Source of the DNA: JAGVPT01 sp964384415
GTDB taxonomy: Bacteria > Bacteroidota > Ignavibacteria > UBA10030 > UBA8401
NCBI GenBank assembly: GCA_964384415.1
Contig: CAYLMV010000055.1
Span: 1 to 26,745 of the forward strand
Length of the DNA: 26,745 bases
Reading direction: 5' to 3'
Below are positions 1-7,739 of the stretch, one piece after another. Made by a program: the position numbers and the translations under genes. The first letter of the stretch is position 1. The number at the start of each line of letters is the position of its first letter. A model generated the notes under the pieces. That model did no database searches, was not told the DNA's origin, and saw only the letters and a list, made by a program, of their open reading frames with translations.

Positions 1-91
1 AGGAATGATTGTTGTGAAACGAGGATGCTCTGCGCTGTCGCCGCACAAGGCAGAGTTGAGCGAGCGATGAAAAAGCTGTCTCCCGGTGAAA

Positions 92-751
92 TCAGGGGTT
101 CTTTAACAAATCGACGAGTCTCTTTACAAAGTAGGCTGTCGCGCCCCAGACCGGTTCATTCCAGACGTCATAATGAAATACTTCGATCTTCGTTCCTTCC
201 CGTTCTACAAAACTTGAACGTCGAAGCGAGTCATCGAAGAATTTTTCAAGGGGGATCAAAATCACCTGAGCGACTTCTTCGGGGTTCAGGTGGAGCGGGG
301 GAAGGCTTTCAATATACCCGATCACCGGCGTAACGACGAACCCGGTCGGTGTTTGCAGGTCATCCATCAATCCAAGGAGAGAGACCGCGGCCGGGCTTAA
401 CCCGATCTCTTCGAACGCTTCTCGCAGCGCTGTGTCCGACGACGTTCTGTCGGCGGGATCGAAAGCGCCCCCGGGGAAAGAAATCTGTCCTTTGTGATGT
501 TCAACACTTTGTGTTCTCTTCGTAAAGAGAAGCTCTAAGCCGTTTGCCGTCTCTGTGATCGGAACCAGAACAGCTGATCGTATCAGCGAATCCCTGATGA
601 TTGCCCGGCGTTGATACCGCGCTAACTTTTCTTTAATAGATACGATGCGGTCCAATGGTAACCCTTTGGAAATAACTTCTTTATCGGTAACTATCTCTGC
701 TGAAGTGATGTTTAGAAGATACTGCTTATGATCTAGATCATCAAACGACAT
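92..751 (-). CDS. Nudix hydrolase, CoA pyrophosphatase (NudL-like)
   Basis: This 219-residue protein most likely cleaves coenzyme A or acyl-CoA into 3',5'-ADP and phosphopantetheine derivatives in the cytoplasm. A Nudix box is visible at about residues 95-118, with R110, E111, E114, E115 and G117 in the pattern REAFEEIGL. Just before it, LLFTKR (74-79) and GQISFPGG (88-95) match the extra motif that marks the CoA-specific branch of the family. About 50 N-terminal residues precede the Nudix fold, as is usual in NudL proteins. The start ATG has no strong ribosome binding site. The gene is divergent from the lipoprotein gene at 881. Family assignment is firm; substrate specificity is inferred from the motif. 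Confidence 0.88.
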   Translation of the reverse strand: MSFDDLDHKQYLLNITSAEIVTDKEVISKGLPLDRIVSIKEKLARYQRRAIIRDSLIRSAVLVPITETANGLELLFTKRTQSVEHHKGQISFPGGAFDPADRTSSDTALREAFEEIGLSPAAVSLLGLMDDLQTPTGFVVTPVIGYIESLPPLHLNPEEVAQVILIPLEKFFDDSLRRSSFVEREGTKIEVFHYDVWNEPVWGATAYFVKRLVDLLKNP

Positions 752-870
752 TCCGCGCCCGCCACTATTAAACTTTGGCGCGTTGATGATGTCCTATGAA
801 TATCTACGTAGGCGTTGAATTCGTCAGATGTTCGAGTTGCTCAAACCACACCACTAATTTACTACATTCT

Positions 871-875
871 GGAGG
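871..875 (+). promoter_or_regulatory. Ribosome binding site of the lipoprotein gene
   Basis: GGAGG sits five bases upstream of the ATG at 881. It decides between this start and the in-frame start at 815, which has no such site. Confidence 0.7.
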
Positions 876-880
876 ATGGG

Positions 881-1768
881 ATGGATGTTGCCGGCTTTGA
901 TGGGAAAAGGTTTGTCGTGCTTCTTTGCGCCGTGTTTCTTTTCAGCGCTGCTTTGTTTATCGCTGGCTGCAAGAAGAACGACAGCAATCCGCTGACTAAT
1001 TCGACGACGGCGGTTACGGAAGATGCTGCCGACGCAGCAGACGCGGTGTCGGACGCCTTGGCGAGCAACAACGGAGGCGCTATGGACCAAGTCAACGATG
1101 TCTTTGAAATTGCCGGAGGTGTCGGCGTAGGAGGCAGTGTGCTTGGCAAAACGTACGCAAATGCCTCGCTCTCCGGAGCAACTTACGACAGCACTACAAA
1201 GTCGTGGACGATGACTCTCACCAAGGAAGATACTCTGCTTCTCCCGCTCTATTATGGATACTGGACCAGAATCTACTGGCTTCAATTCCGCGCAAACGGT
1301 CAACCGCAAAAGACCCGGAACACGAACGGCGTTCCGGCGGACACCATCGAGCATAAACTTCTTGGAGGGACCGGGTACTTCTTCACGCCCCGGCTCGTCC
1401 ATCATTTGATTTCCATCAGCAGCGATTGGACCGCTTCAAACGTCAAAACTGATACGGTCACCGTTAATGGAACCTATTCTTGGTCGGGGACCGATACAAT
1501 AAAAGTCCTGGCGCGCAAAGGCACGGTTTTGGTCCGCACGATTACGCTTGATTTTCAAAACGTGAGAGGTCCAAAAGGCGCGAGGCGCACCCGCTCCGAC
1601 GCTACGAGCGGTACGATCTCGGGAACGTATGACGCCACGGTCACAACTCCTGCGGGTGTTGTCCGGCATGTTGATAAGACATTCACGATTGTGCTGGGGA
1701 GCGGTGATGCGAGATTCTCGATCGATGGATTTTCTTTTGTCTCAGATTTGGGCACCGGCGACCACTAA
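881..1768 (+). CDS. Putative lipoprotein of unknown function
   Basis: The product is 295 residues and I do not recognise its family. It opens with a charged start, a hydrophobic stretch (about residues 11-28) and a lipobox IAGC, with Cys30 as the predicted lipidation site, so it is probably an envelope lipoprotein. An Ala/Asp/Thr-rich linker (about 40-70) follows. The rest is rich in Thr, Ser, Gly and alternating hydrophobics, which suggests beta structure. An upstream in-frame start exists at 815, but 881 is chosen because GGAGG lies five bases before it and because it puts the signal peptide at the N terminus. A strong terminator follows the stop. It appears to be a single-gene unit. Confidence 0.75.
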   Translation: MDVAGFDGKRFVVLLCAVFLFSAALFIAGCKKNDSNPLTNSTTAVTEDAADAADAVSDALASNNGGAMDQVNDVFEIAGGVGVGGSVLGKTYANASLSGATYDSTTKSWTMTLTKEDTLLLPLYYGYWTRIYWLQFRANGQPQKTRNTNGVPADTIEHKLLGGTGYFFTPRLVHHLISISSDWTASNVKTDTVTVNGTYSWSGTDTIKVLARKGTVLVRTITLDFQNVRGPKGARRTRSDATSGTISGTYDATVTTPAGVVRHVDKTFTIVLGSGDARFSIDGFSFVSDLGTGDH

Positions 1769-1794
1769 GCAGGCGTAGCCCGCTCACGTTCAGC

Positions 1795-1831
1795 AAAAAG
1801 GACGAAGGCAAAACGCGCCTTCGTCCTTTTT
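1795..1831. terminator. Bidirectional rho-independent terminator
   Basis: A perfect 15-base-pair inverted repeat (1795-1809 with 1817-1831) encloses a 7-base loop. The left arm starts with five A and the right arm ends with five T, so the hairpin has a U-tract in either direction. It lies between the convergent lipoprotein (+) and SDR (-) genes and can serve both. Confidence 0.92.
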
Positions 1832-1853
1832 CGTTTTTGGATATTTCAAGCCG

Positions 1854-2639
1854 TCACACCGGCAACGGCTGCTTCCGGTGTACTAATGTTGTCGAGGCCT
1901 GATCGGTTGGAGTGAGAACAACCTGCTGGATGTTGACATGGGGAGGACGTGTGGCGCAATACAGGACCGCGTCGGCGATGTCGTCCCCCGTCAGCGGGGT
2001 CATTCCTTCGTACGTCTTGCCCGCCTTCTCTGCGTCTCCATGGAAACGTACGATGCTGAATTCGGTTTCGACCAATCCGGGATCGACGGTGCTAACGCGG
2101 ACGGAAGTCCCGTTGAGATCTATGCGGAGGGTGTTCGTCAGCGCGAATACGGCAGCCTTCGTTGCCGAGTAGACGTTTCCTTTGGGATAGAACTGGCTAC
2201 CGGCAATAGAACCGATATTGATGATATGACCTTCGCCGCGCTTGATCATCCCCGGCACAATCGCCCGCGTAACAAAGAGCAGTCCTTTGACGTTTGTATC
2301 GATCATCTTTTCCCAGTCGTCCACATCCCCTTCCTGAAAAACAGCCAAACCGCTGGCAAGTCCCGCATTGTTGACCAGAACGCTGACCTTCTTCCACGGC
2401 TCCGGAAGCCCTGCGACGGCGGACTCGACTTCTTTTCGGTTCCGGACATCCAGCTGGATCGTCTTAACGTCGACCGAATATTTCTTTCCCAATCCCTCGG
2501 CGAAGGCATCAAGCCGCTCGATGCGGCGGGCGGCCAGCAGAAGCATTGCTCCTTGCTGGGCAAACTGAACGGCGCATGAAGCTCCGATACCGCTGCTGGC
2601 GCCTGTAATAAAGACAACTCTGTTCTTTAACGAATACAT
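1854..2639 (-). CDS. Short-chain dehydrogenase/reductase (YdfG-like SDR)
   Basis: This is a classical SDR oxidoreductase of 261 residues using NAD(P)H. From the chosen start, TGASSGIG (residues 12-19) is the dinucleotide-binding motif, NNAG lies near residue 90, and the catalytic triad is Ser144, Tyr157 and Lys161 (YSATK). The AARR sequence after beta strand 2 is typical of NADPH-preferring YdfG-type enzymes acting on 3-hydroxy acids or serine, but the substrate cannot be read from sequence. An upstream ATG at 2645 is possible. The ATG at 2639 is preferred because GAGG then lies at about eight bases. It is 33 bases downstream of the DinB-like gene and probably cotranscribed with it. Confidence 0.88.
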   Translation of the reverse strand: MYSLKNRVVFITGASSGIGASCAVQFAQQGAMLLLAARRIERLDAFAEGLGKKYSVDVKTIQLDVRNRKEVESAVAGLPEPWKKVSVLVNNAGLASGLAVFQEGDVDDWEKMIDTNVKGLLFVTRAIVPGMIKRGEGHIINIGSIAGSQFYPKGNVYSATKAAVFALTNTLRIDLNGTSVRVSTVDPGLVETEFSIVRFHGDAEKAGKTYEGMTPLTGDDIADAVLYCATRPPHVNIQQVVLTPTDQASTTLVHRKQPLPV

Positions 2640-2672
2640 CAGCATGACCTCATGATCGTTGTGAATGGAGAG

Positions 2673-3197
2673 CTACCAGCCCATCCTCTGACGCAGGCTT
2701 GTAATGTGAGCAACATGATGACGGCCGTGCCAGGAGTAGAGCTGGAGAAGCCAATCGATATCTCTTACACCGTTCACGGGATGTCGAAACGTCCTTGAAA
2801 AATCAGACGGTTTGAGCGAGCGGAGAAGCATCACCCACCGTTCGTGCAGTGATTCGAGCATTTGAACGGATGGAGCCACGGGCGCGTTGCGCGCATCGTA
2901 AAGCTCGGCCCACAACTGTTCTTCATACGGTTTGATCGTCGGCTCGCTTTCGGTGAGTGCGAGTCTCACACGCACATAGGAATTCATGTGACTGTCCGTA
3001 ATGTGATGCACCACTTGGCGAACTGTCCATCCCCCTTCCCGGTACTGGGTATCCAGTTGTGCCTCCGTTAATCCCTTGATCGCAGCCTTGAGTTTGGACG
3101 GAGTCTCAGCAATATTTTGAATGGCTTCCTTTCGCTCCGGCTCGTCGATCTGGGGCTTGGGCTGGAATTTGCCTATCGGATATCTTGGATCTGTCAT
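2673..3197 (-). CDS. DinB/YfiT-like metal-dependent hydrolase or thiol transferase
   Basis: The 174-residue product matches the YfiT/BstA branch of the DinB four-helix-bundle superfamily. It has the N-terminal YPIGKF motif (6-11), then WTVRQVVHHITDSH (57-70) and YSWHGRHHVAHI (154-165). By comparison with YfiT, His65, His160 and His164 are the likely divalent metal ligands. In Firmicutes relatives transfer bacillithiol; in FCB bacteria the substrate is not clear, so a thiol-transferase or hydrolase role is only inferred. It precedes the SDR gene in the same direction. A 134-base gap without recognisable signals separates it from the upstream signalling gene. Confidence 0.85.
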   Translation of the reverse strand: MTDPRYPIGKFQPKPQIDEPERKEAIQNIAETPSKLKAAIKGLTEAQLDTQYREGGWTVRQVVHHITDSHMNSYVRVRLALTESEPTIKPYEEQLWAELYDARNAPVAPSVQMLESLHERWVMLLRSLKPSDFSRTFRHPVNGVRDIDWLLQLYSWHGRHHVAHITSLRQRMGW

Positions 3198-3331
3198 GGG
3201 TCTCCTGCTCCGATTGAATTATCTGGACTGTGGTTGGTTGGATTTTTCTTCTGAACGGCCCGTGTTCCATTTCATCAACAACTCATCATTGGGGGGAAAT
3301 GCAATCCACAAGACGCTGCATCTTCCGCCCG

Positions 3332-4000
3332 TTACACCTCTCCGGAAAGATCCACCATGTTCGTATCCGAGTTTTTAAGATACGGCACTAATTGGGGATT
3401 CCCGAGGTTTGAAAGTTTCTTTACGATATCGGCAATTCTGTTTCCATTCTCGGCGACAGTTCTCAGCTCTTTGCGAATATCGGAGATCGTTTCATGATCC
3501 CCCCTTTTCTGCAGTACTTGAAGAACCAGCATCATGATCCCAAGCGGATTGTTAATTTCGTGACCAAGGGTCATCGCCAGTTCGGTGATCGCCTTCTGGT
3601 GCTGAAGCTGGGAAATTTCTTTCTGCAGCGCGTTGATCCGCAAGCCGGCCCGCACGCGCGACAACAGTTCTCTGTCGTTGAACGGCTTTGTGACAAAATC
3701 ATCCGCGCCGGTTTCGATCCCTTCCACTTTATCATCCTGAGTATCGCGTGCCGTAAGGATAATGAAGTAGGTGAAGCGCAATTTTTCATCCTGCTTGACG
3801 AGACGGCAGAACTCCAGCCCGTCCATTTTGGGCATCATCCAATCCGAGATAATGAGATCCGGCTTTTCGATTTTTGCCGCTTGCAATCCCTCCTCGCCGT
3901 CGTTCGCAACAAGAACAGTATACCCTTGCGAGGCAAACTTCTTCTGGAGAATGGTCCTGATATACTGATCGTCGTCAACAACTAAGATTTTTTCCGCCAT
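3332..4000 (-). CDS. Receiver domain fused to a histidine-kinase DHp domain, no ATPase domain
   Basis: This 222-residue signalling protein starts with a complete CheY-type receiver: acidic pocket Asp9-Asp11, phosphoacceptor Asp53, Thr83 and Lys105. After a coiled-coil linker (about 120-140) comes a HisKA-type dimerisation and phosphotransfer helix with His147 in LGHEINNPLG. The protein then ends, without the N, G1, F or G2 boxes of the kinase ATPase domain. The 134 bases after the stop do not encode a missing domain, so this looks like the native architecture. It may accept phosphate on Asp53, relay it through His147, or dimerise with a separate kinase. It starts 12 bases after the rqcH stop, suggesting cotranscription. 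Confidence 0.85.
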   Translation of the reverse strand: MAEKILVVDDDQYIRTILQKKFASQGYTVLVANDGEEGLQAAKIEKPDLIISDWMMPKMDGLEFCRLVKQDEKLRFTYFIILTARDTQDDKVEGIETGADDFVTKPFNDRELLSRVRAGLRINALQKEISQLQHQKAITELAMTLGHEINNPLGIMMLVLQVLQKRGDHETISDIRKELRTVAENGNRIADIVKKLSNLGNPQLVPYLKNSDTNMVDLSGEV

Positions 4001-4012
4001 ATGCAGCGCTGC

Positions 4013-5734
4013 TCAGGAATGAGAGAGTGGGAGTTTCGGCTCGACAAAAAGAACTTTTTCCCGGTCGAGGGTGACCGTGCCTGCGGGGGCGCCTTTCGGC
4101 TTGTGGACGTATTTTTTCTCCGTTACCACGACAGGAACCGACGATGCGTTTTTCATCTTGCTGTAATACGCCGCAATGGCGGCGGCCTGGTGGATCGCCG
4201 TCTTGGAGGGTTCGCCCGGCGCGCTGTTCACTTTCAGCACAACATGGGAGCCGCTCGATCCCCGGCAATGGAACCAAAGGTCGTTCGGCTTTGCGTATTT
4301 CATCGTCAGCATGTCGTTGTTTTCGCTGCTCTTCCCTGCGAGCACCTGGAACCCTCCCTCGACATCAAAAATCCGAAAGGGCGGAAGGTCTTCCTTCTCT
4401 TTCTCTGTCAGAAATCCGAGACGCTTCAATTCTTCTTTGTTCGACCGGACGAATTCCTTCAACGCTCCGGCCGACGAAATTTCGATCAACTCGCCGCTGA
4501 GTGACCGCAGCGCCGCCAATCTTTGATCGAGGGACCGCACACGTTCGCCGGATTCTTGCGCCGCTGTCCTTGCCTTTTTTGCTTTCGCAAAATAGCGTTC
4601 GGCGTTTGCGGCCGGCGTCAGCGACGGATCGAGCTGAACGGTGACGACGGACTCGGAGGTGTCCCCTGAAAAACTGTCTTCCAGAGACGCGCTCTTCAAT
4701 CCCTTGCGAAGGTCATGGATGTGCGCCATGATCAGCTTTCCGTGCATCTCGTACACCGCGCTCCGGTCGGTTTCGGCAAGATCGAGGGCAATTTTGGCCC
4801 GGGTGTGAGCAGCTTTGGTCTCTTCCTTTTCAAGCCAGGAGGCCAGCTTTTGTTTCTCGTCGCCGAACGCTGAAGAGGAGTGGGACATCCCGACGTATCG
4901 TTGTATTGCCGTCGATGTCTTGTCAAAAAGTTCCATCCTTGCATCTTCATACATGCGGAGCGGCACAAGGGAAAGGCACAGCGGCGACCTTTCTTCGTAA
5001 TAAATTCTCGCCTTGCCGCCGCCTTCCGGCGACATCAATTTCCCGATGATTCCTGAAGTCTCTGTGAAGATCCTTGCCAGTTCTTTGTCGGTCGCAAGCT
5101 CCGCCGGGCCGGACGGATCGAGATTTGCACGAAAGAGTACCTCCCTGGCGAGCGTCGACCCCAGCACCGGGATAGTCTTCTTTAATGCCTGGATCATCCC
5201 GACCGAGCCAGTCGATCGCATCGCGGCGAAAAACTCAGGTTCGATTGTCAGCAGACGAACATACGCCGGAACCGAAGTGCGATCCTTCGGAGCACGATGG
5301 CTGACGTGCGCTTCGTTCTTCCTGAGAAAAACATCGACGAGCGCGTCTGAAGAAACGGGCACAGTGTTCTCGTGTTTCCACAAAAAAACGTTTGCCCGGG
5401 AACCGAACATCTCGCACTCCAGACTCAGATTCTCTTCCATCGAAAGCATGACAACGCGGTCGCTTGAATCGCACGCAACACGCTGAATGCTCATCCCGCA
5501 GACCGAAGGGAAGAGATCCACGGAATTTTTCCGCGCCCTGGAGCTCCCTTCATGCATGGTGATGTAGTTTTGTGAAGGCTCGCATGAAACAACGATGGTG
5601 TTCACCGGGCTGGAGTCAACCACGATGCACAATTGCTGCTTTTGCTGTGAATAGACTTCGGAGATTTTTCGGCCGACACAATGCGCGTGGATGGAACGGG
5701 AGACGGAGAGGAGCGTAAAGTAATTACTGAGCAT
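4013..5734 (-). CDS. rqcH: Ribosome quality control factor RqcH (NFACT/Rqc2 family)
   Basis: At 573 residues this matches bacterial RqcH, formerly annotated as fibronectin-binding protein. RqcH binds stalled 50S subunits carrying peptidyl-tRNA and directs C-terminal poly-alanine tailing for degradation. The NFACT-N domain spans roughly residues 1-180, and the conserved Asp-Arg pair is Asp92-Arg93. A middle helical and coiled-coil part covers about 270-430. The C-terminal NFACT-R domain contains the sequence KPNDLWFHCRGSSGSHVVLK, with AIHQAAAIAAYYS after it. The gene is divergent from yicC and is followed after 12 bases by the receiver-DHp gene. The start lies just downstream of a DnaA box and a possible promoter. 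Confidence 0.92.
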   Translation of the reverse strand: MLSNYFTLLSVSRSIHAHCVGRKISEVYSQQKQQLCIVVDSSPVNTIVVSCEPSQNYITMHEGSSRARKNSVDLFPSVCGMSIQRVACDSSDRVVMLSMEENLSLECEMFGSRANVFLWKHENTVPVSSDALVDVFLRKNEAHVSHRAPKDRTSVPAYVRLLTIEPEFFAAMRSTGSVGMIQALKKTIPVLGSTLAREVLFRANLDPSGPAELATDKELARIFTETSGIIGKLMSPEGGGKARIYYEERSPLCLSLVPLRMYEDARMELFDKTSTAIQRYVGMSHSSSAFGDEKQKLASWLEKEETKAAHTRAKIALDLAETDRSAVYEMHGKLIMAHIHDLRKGLKSASLEDSFSGDTSESVVTVQLDPSLTPAANAERYFAKAKKARTAAQESGERVRSLDQRLAALRSLSGELIEISSAGALKEFVRSNKEELKRLGFLTEKEKEDLPPFRIFDVEGGFQVLAGKSSENNDMLTMKYAKPNDLWFHCRGSSGSHVVLKVNSAPGEPSKTAIHQAAAIAAYYSKMKNASSVPVVVTEKKYVHKPKGAPAGTVTLDREKVLFVEPKLPLSHS

Positions 5735-5740
5735 TTCCAG

Positions 5741-5749
5741 TTATCCACA
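5741..5749 (+). promoter_or_regulatory. Consensus DnaA box 1
   Basis: The nine bases TTATCCACA match the strong DnaA box consensus exactly. The site lies seven bases upstream of the rqcH start codon, in the rqcH/yicC divergent region, and faces a second perfect box at 5806-5814. Confidence 0.6.
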
Positions 5750-5756
5750 CATTGTG

Positions 5757-5764
5757 CAAAAATA
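5757..5764 (-). promoter_or_regulatory. Possible -7 element of the rqcH promoter (Bacteroidota type)
   Basis: Read on the minus strand this is TATTTTTG, which fits the Bacteroidota -7 consensus TAnnTTTG. A TTTG lies about 21 bases upstream on that strand and could be the -33 element. It would place the transcription start close to or inside DnaA box 1. The region is AT-rich, so a chance match is quite possible. Confidence 0.3.
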
Positions 5765-5805
5765 TATCAAAAAACGCCCCAAAAGCAAACTTGACCTGAA
5801 TAACT

Positions 5806-5814
5806 TGTGGATAA
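5806..5814 (-). promoter_or_regulatory. Consensus DnaA box 2 (inverted)
   Basis: TGTGGATAA is the exact reverse complement of TTATCCACA, 56 bases from box 1 and in opposite orientation. The interval contains an AT-rich stretch (5758-5774). It lies about 95 bases upstream of yicC. Confidence 0.6.
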
Positions 5815-5909
5815 GTTGGTGCGTAACCTGTCGAGAACTTTCCCTTGCCCCCCATGGCGGATTTTCGTATTTTTAGTGTCAACCCACAAATTTAAGCAAT
5901 GGCTCGCGT

Positions 5910-6791
5910 ATGATCCAGAGCATGACCGGGTACGGCCGGGGAGAGTGTCTGAAAAACGGCATCTCGGCTGTTGTTGAACTCCGGAGCGTCAATAGCCGGT
6001 TCTTCGAATTAGGCACCAGACTTCCTCGCTCCCTCTCTTTACGGGAGAACGAGATCAAGGAAATTGTACGGACCAAAGTCGTCCGCGGAAAAGTTTCCCT
6101 GAACGTCTCCCTGCAAAGCGACACAAACGGCAAGCTTCCTCTCCGTGTCAACACGGCCGCGGCAAAAACCTACTTCAGGCTTTTGACGCAGCTTCGAAAA
6201 TCGCTTAAGCTCAAAGAAAAAGTAAAGCTGGAGCACCTCCTGCGATTCTCCGAGCTTTTCGAAGGGAGCGAGAGCGAGGACGAGGCTACGGCCGAATGGG
6301 CTGCCTTTGAAGAAGCGCTTCAGCTTGCGGTGAAGGAAATGCAGACCATGCGGGCTAAGGAGGGGGAAGAAATTTCGAAGGACATGGTAGCTCGCGTCGA
6401 ACATATCCAACGGCGGCTCGAGAGCGTTGAGGCGGTTTCAAAGAAACGCATTCCCGAAGAACGGACGCGCCTGCATGAACGCATCTCGCAGCTTCTCGAA
6501 GATAAAAGTGTCATCGACACGAAGCGGCTTGAGCTTGAGATCGCGCTCCTGGCTGACAAGCTCGACGTGACCGAGGAGTGCGTCCGCTTCAGGTCTCACA
6601 ACAAGTTCTTTCTCGAAGCGCTGCGAAATGATGAAGCTGCCGGGCGGAAACTGAATTTTCTGATCCAGGAAATGAACAGGGAAGCCAACACGATCGGCTC
6701 AAAATCGAACGACACCGGCATTGCGCACGAGGTTGTTGCGATAAAGGAAGATCTGGAAAAGATACGCGAGCAGTTGCAGAACATTGAATAA
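5910..6791 (+). CDS. yicC: YicC family endoribonuclease
   Basis: The 293-residue product has the full YicC layout. The N-terminal YicC domain starts with MTGYGRG (5-11) and ELRSVNSRFFEL, with VVRGKVSLNV near residues 57-66. The C-terminal DUF1732 domain ends with LNFLIQEMNREANTIGSKS. Its middle is charged and helical. YicC proteins are endoribonucleases linked to small-RNA and mRNA decay. It is the first gene of a plus-strand run, and its end lies close to guanylate kinase, as is common in many bacteria. No clear Shine-Dalgarno site precedes the ATG. The upstream region contains two DnaA boxes, so regulation tied to DnaA is possible. Confidence 0.92.
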   Translation: MIQSMTGYGRGECLKNGISAVVELRSVNSRFFELGTRLPRSLSLRENEIKEIVRTKVVRGKVSLNVSLQSDTNGKLPLRVNTAAAKTYFRLLTQLRKSLKLKEKVKLEHLLRFSELFEGSESEDEATAEWAAFEEALQLAVKEMQTMRAKEGEEISKDMVARVEHIQRRLESVEAVSKKRIPEERTRLHERISQLLEDKSVIDTKRLELEIALLADKLDVTEECVRFRSHNKFFLEALRNDEAAGRKLNFLIQEMNREANTIGSKSNDTGIAHEVVAIKEDLEKIREQLQNIE

Positions 6792-6816
6792 CTCCGCTGC
6801 ATCTGCGGCAACATTA

Positions 6817-7383
6817 ATGAAAAATCCGAAACTTTTCGTTGTTTCAGCCCCGAGCGGCGGGGGAAAGACAACGATCGTGAAAGCGATCCTTGCACGCCAC
6901 CCCGATTTCGAGTTCTCCGTTTCCGCAACGACACGTCCCAGGCGGACTTCGGAAAAAGAGGGAAAGGATTATTTCTTCCTCGCGAGAATAGAATTCGAGA
7001 AGCTGATCCGCAAGGACGCCCTCGCAGAACACGAGCAGATTTACGGGAATTATTACGGCACGTTGAAGAGCGAAATCCAACGGGCGCTCGATCGCGGAAA
7101 GTGCATGGTCTTCGACGTTGATGTGAAGGGCGGCCTTTCGATCAAGAAATTGTATGCTGCCAAGGCCATCCTTCTCTTCATCGAGCCGCCGAGCATCCAG
7201 GTGCTGGAAGAGCGGCTGCGGAACAGGAACACGGAAGACGAGAAGACGTTTCAGACAAGGATGGCGCGCGTGGCCTCGGAGTTAGAAATCGGCAAGCAAT
7301 TCGACTTTAGGATCGTCAACGATTCGCTCCAGAAGGCGATCGACGACGCAGACAAGATTATCACGAAACAACTCTTATCATAA
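6817..7383 (+). CDS. gmk: Guanylate kinase
   Basis: This 188-residue enzyme phosphorylates GMP to GDP with ATP and is essential for GTP and dGTP supply. The P-loop is SAPSGGGKT at residues 10-18, followed by the GMP-binding region SVSATTRPRRTSEKEGKDYFF and YGNYYGT. The sequence VFDVDVKGG is the Walker B equivalent, and RLRNRNTEDE forms the lid. An in-frame TTG at 6784 would overlap the yicC end and add 11 residues unlike the family, so the ATG at 6817 is preferred. It probably belongs to one transcript with yicC and rpoZ. Confidence 0.95.
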   Translation: MKNPKLFVVSAPSGGGKTTIVKAILARHPDFEFSVSATTRPRRTSEKEGKDYFFLARIEFEKLIRKDALAEHEQIYGNYYGTLKSEIQRALDRGKCMVFDVDVKGGLSIKKLYAAKAILLFIEPPSIQVLEERLRNRNTEDEKTFQTRMARVASELEIGKQFDFRIVNDSLQKAIDDADKIITKQLLS

Positions 7384-7398
7384 CCCTACGAGGATTTC

Positions 7399-7710
7399 AT
7401 GGCAATTAAACCACTGGAAATACACACGCTCGAATCGAAGGCTGCAAATGTCTACGAGGCGATCGTCGTTCTCTCAAAGCGGGCGCGCCAGATCAACGAG
7501 GAGACCAAGATCGAGTTCAATCAACGGATTGAGACGATTGCCGCCCTCCCGACAACGACGAACGGCGATGAAGAGGAGGTCGACGCGAATCCCGACCAGT
7601 TGAAGATCAGCCTCGAATTTGAAAAGCGCCCGAAGTCGACGGAGGACGCCATCGACGAGTTGATGGGAGATAAGCTGGAATTCCGCTACAAGGACGAAAA
7701 CGACAAATAA
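7399..7710 (+). CDS. rpoZ: DNA-directed RNA polymerase subunit omega
   Basis: The 103-residue product corresponds to the divergent omega/Rpb6 type of FCB bacteria. The ANVYEAIVVLSKRARQINEE segment (17-36) is the conserved core helix that latches onto the beta-prime subunit. The acidic, charged tail includes STEDAIDELMGDKLEFRYK. Omega helps RNA polymerase assembly. A GAGGA sequence lies a few bases before the ATG. Its position between gmk and coaBC, 15 bases after gmk, supports the call, since gmk-rpoZ pairs are widely conserved. Confidence 0.85.
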   Translation: MAIKPLEIHTLESKAANVYEAIVVLSKRARQINEETKIEFNQRIETIAALPTTTNGDEEEVDANPDQLKISLEFEKRPKSTEDAIDELMGDKLEFRYKDENDK

Positions 7711-7739
7711 TTTTGGTCGAGCGCCGCGTTGAACGCACC

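Noticed and set aside
25..333. Open frame of 102 codons on the plus strand at the left edge
   Set aside because: It is antisense to the Nudix gene and has no recognisable domain or ribosome binding site.
728..741. Perfect 14-base palindrome ATGATCTAGATCAT near the start of the Nudix gene
   Set aside because: One or two such palindromes are expected by chance in a window this size and it encodes ordinary residues of the protein.
1938..2579. 213-codon open frame on the plus strand
   Set aside because: It is antisense to the SDR gene, which has a complete active site.
5741..5814. Full chromosomal replication origin
   Set aside because: Only two DnaA boxes are present and no dnaA, dnaN, gidA or other usual origin neighbour is in the window; kept as DnaA boxes only.
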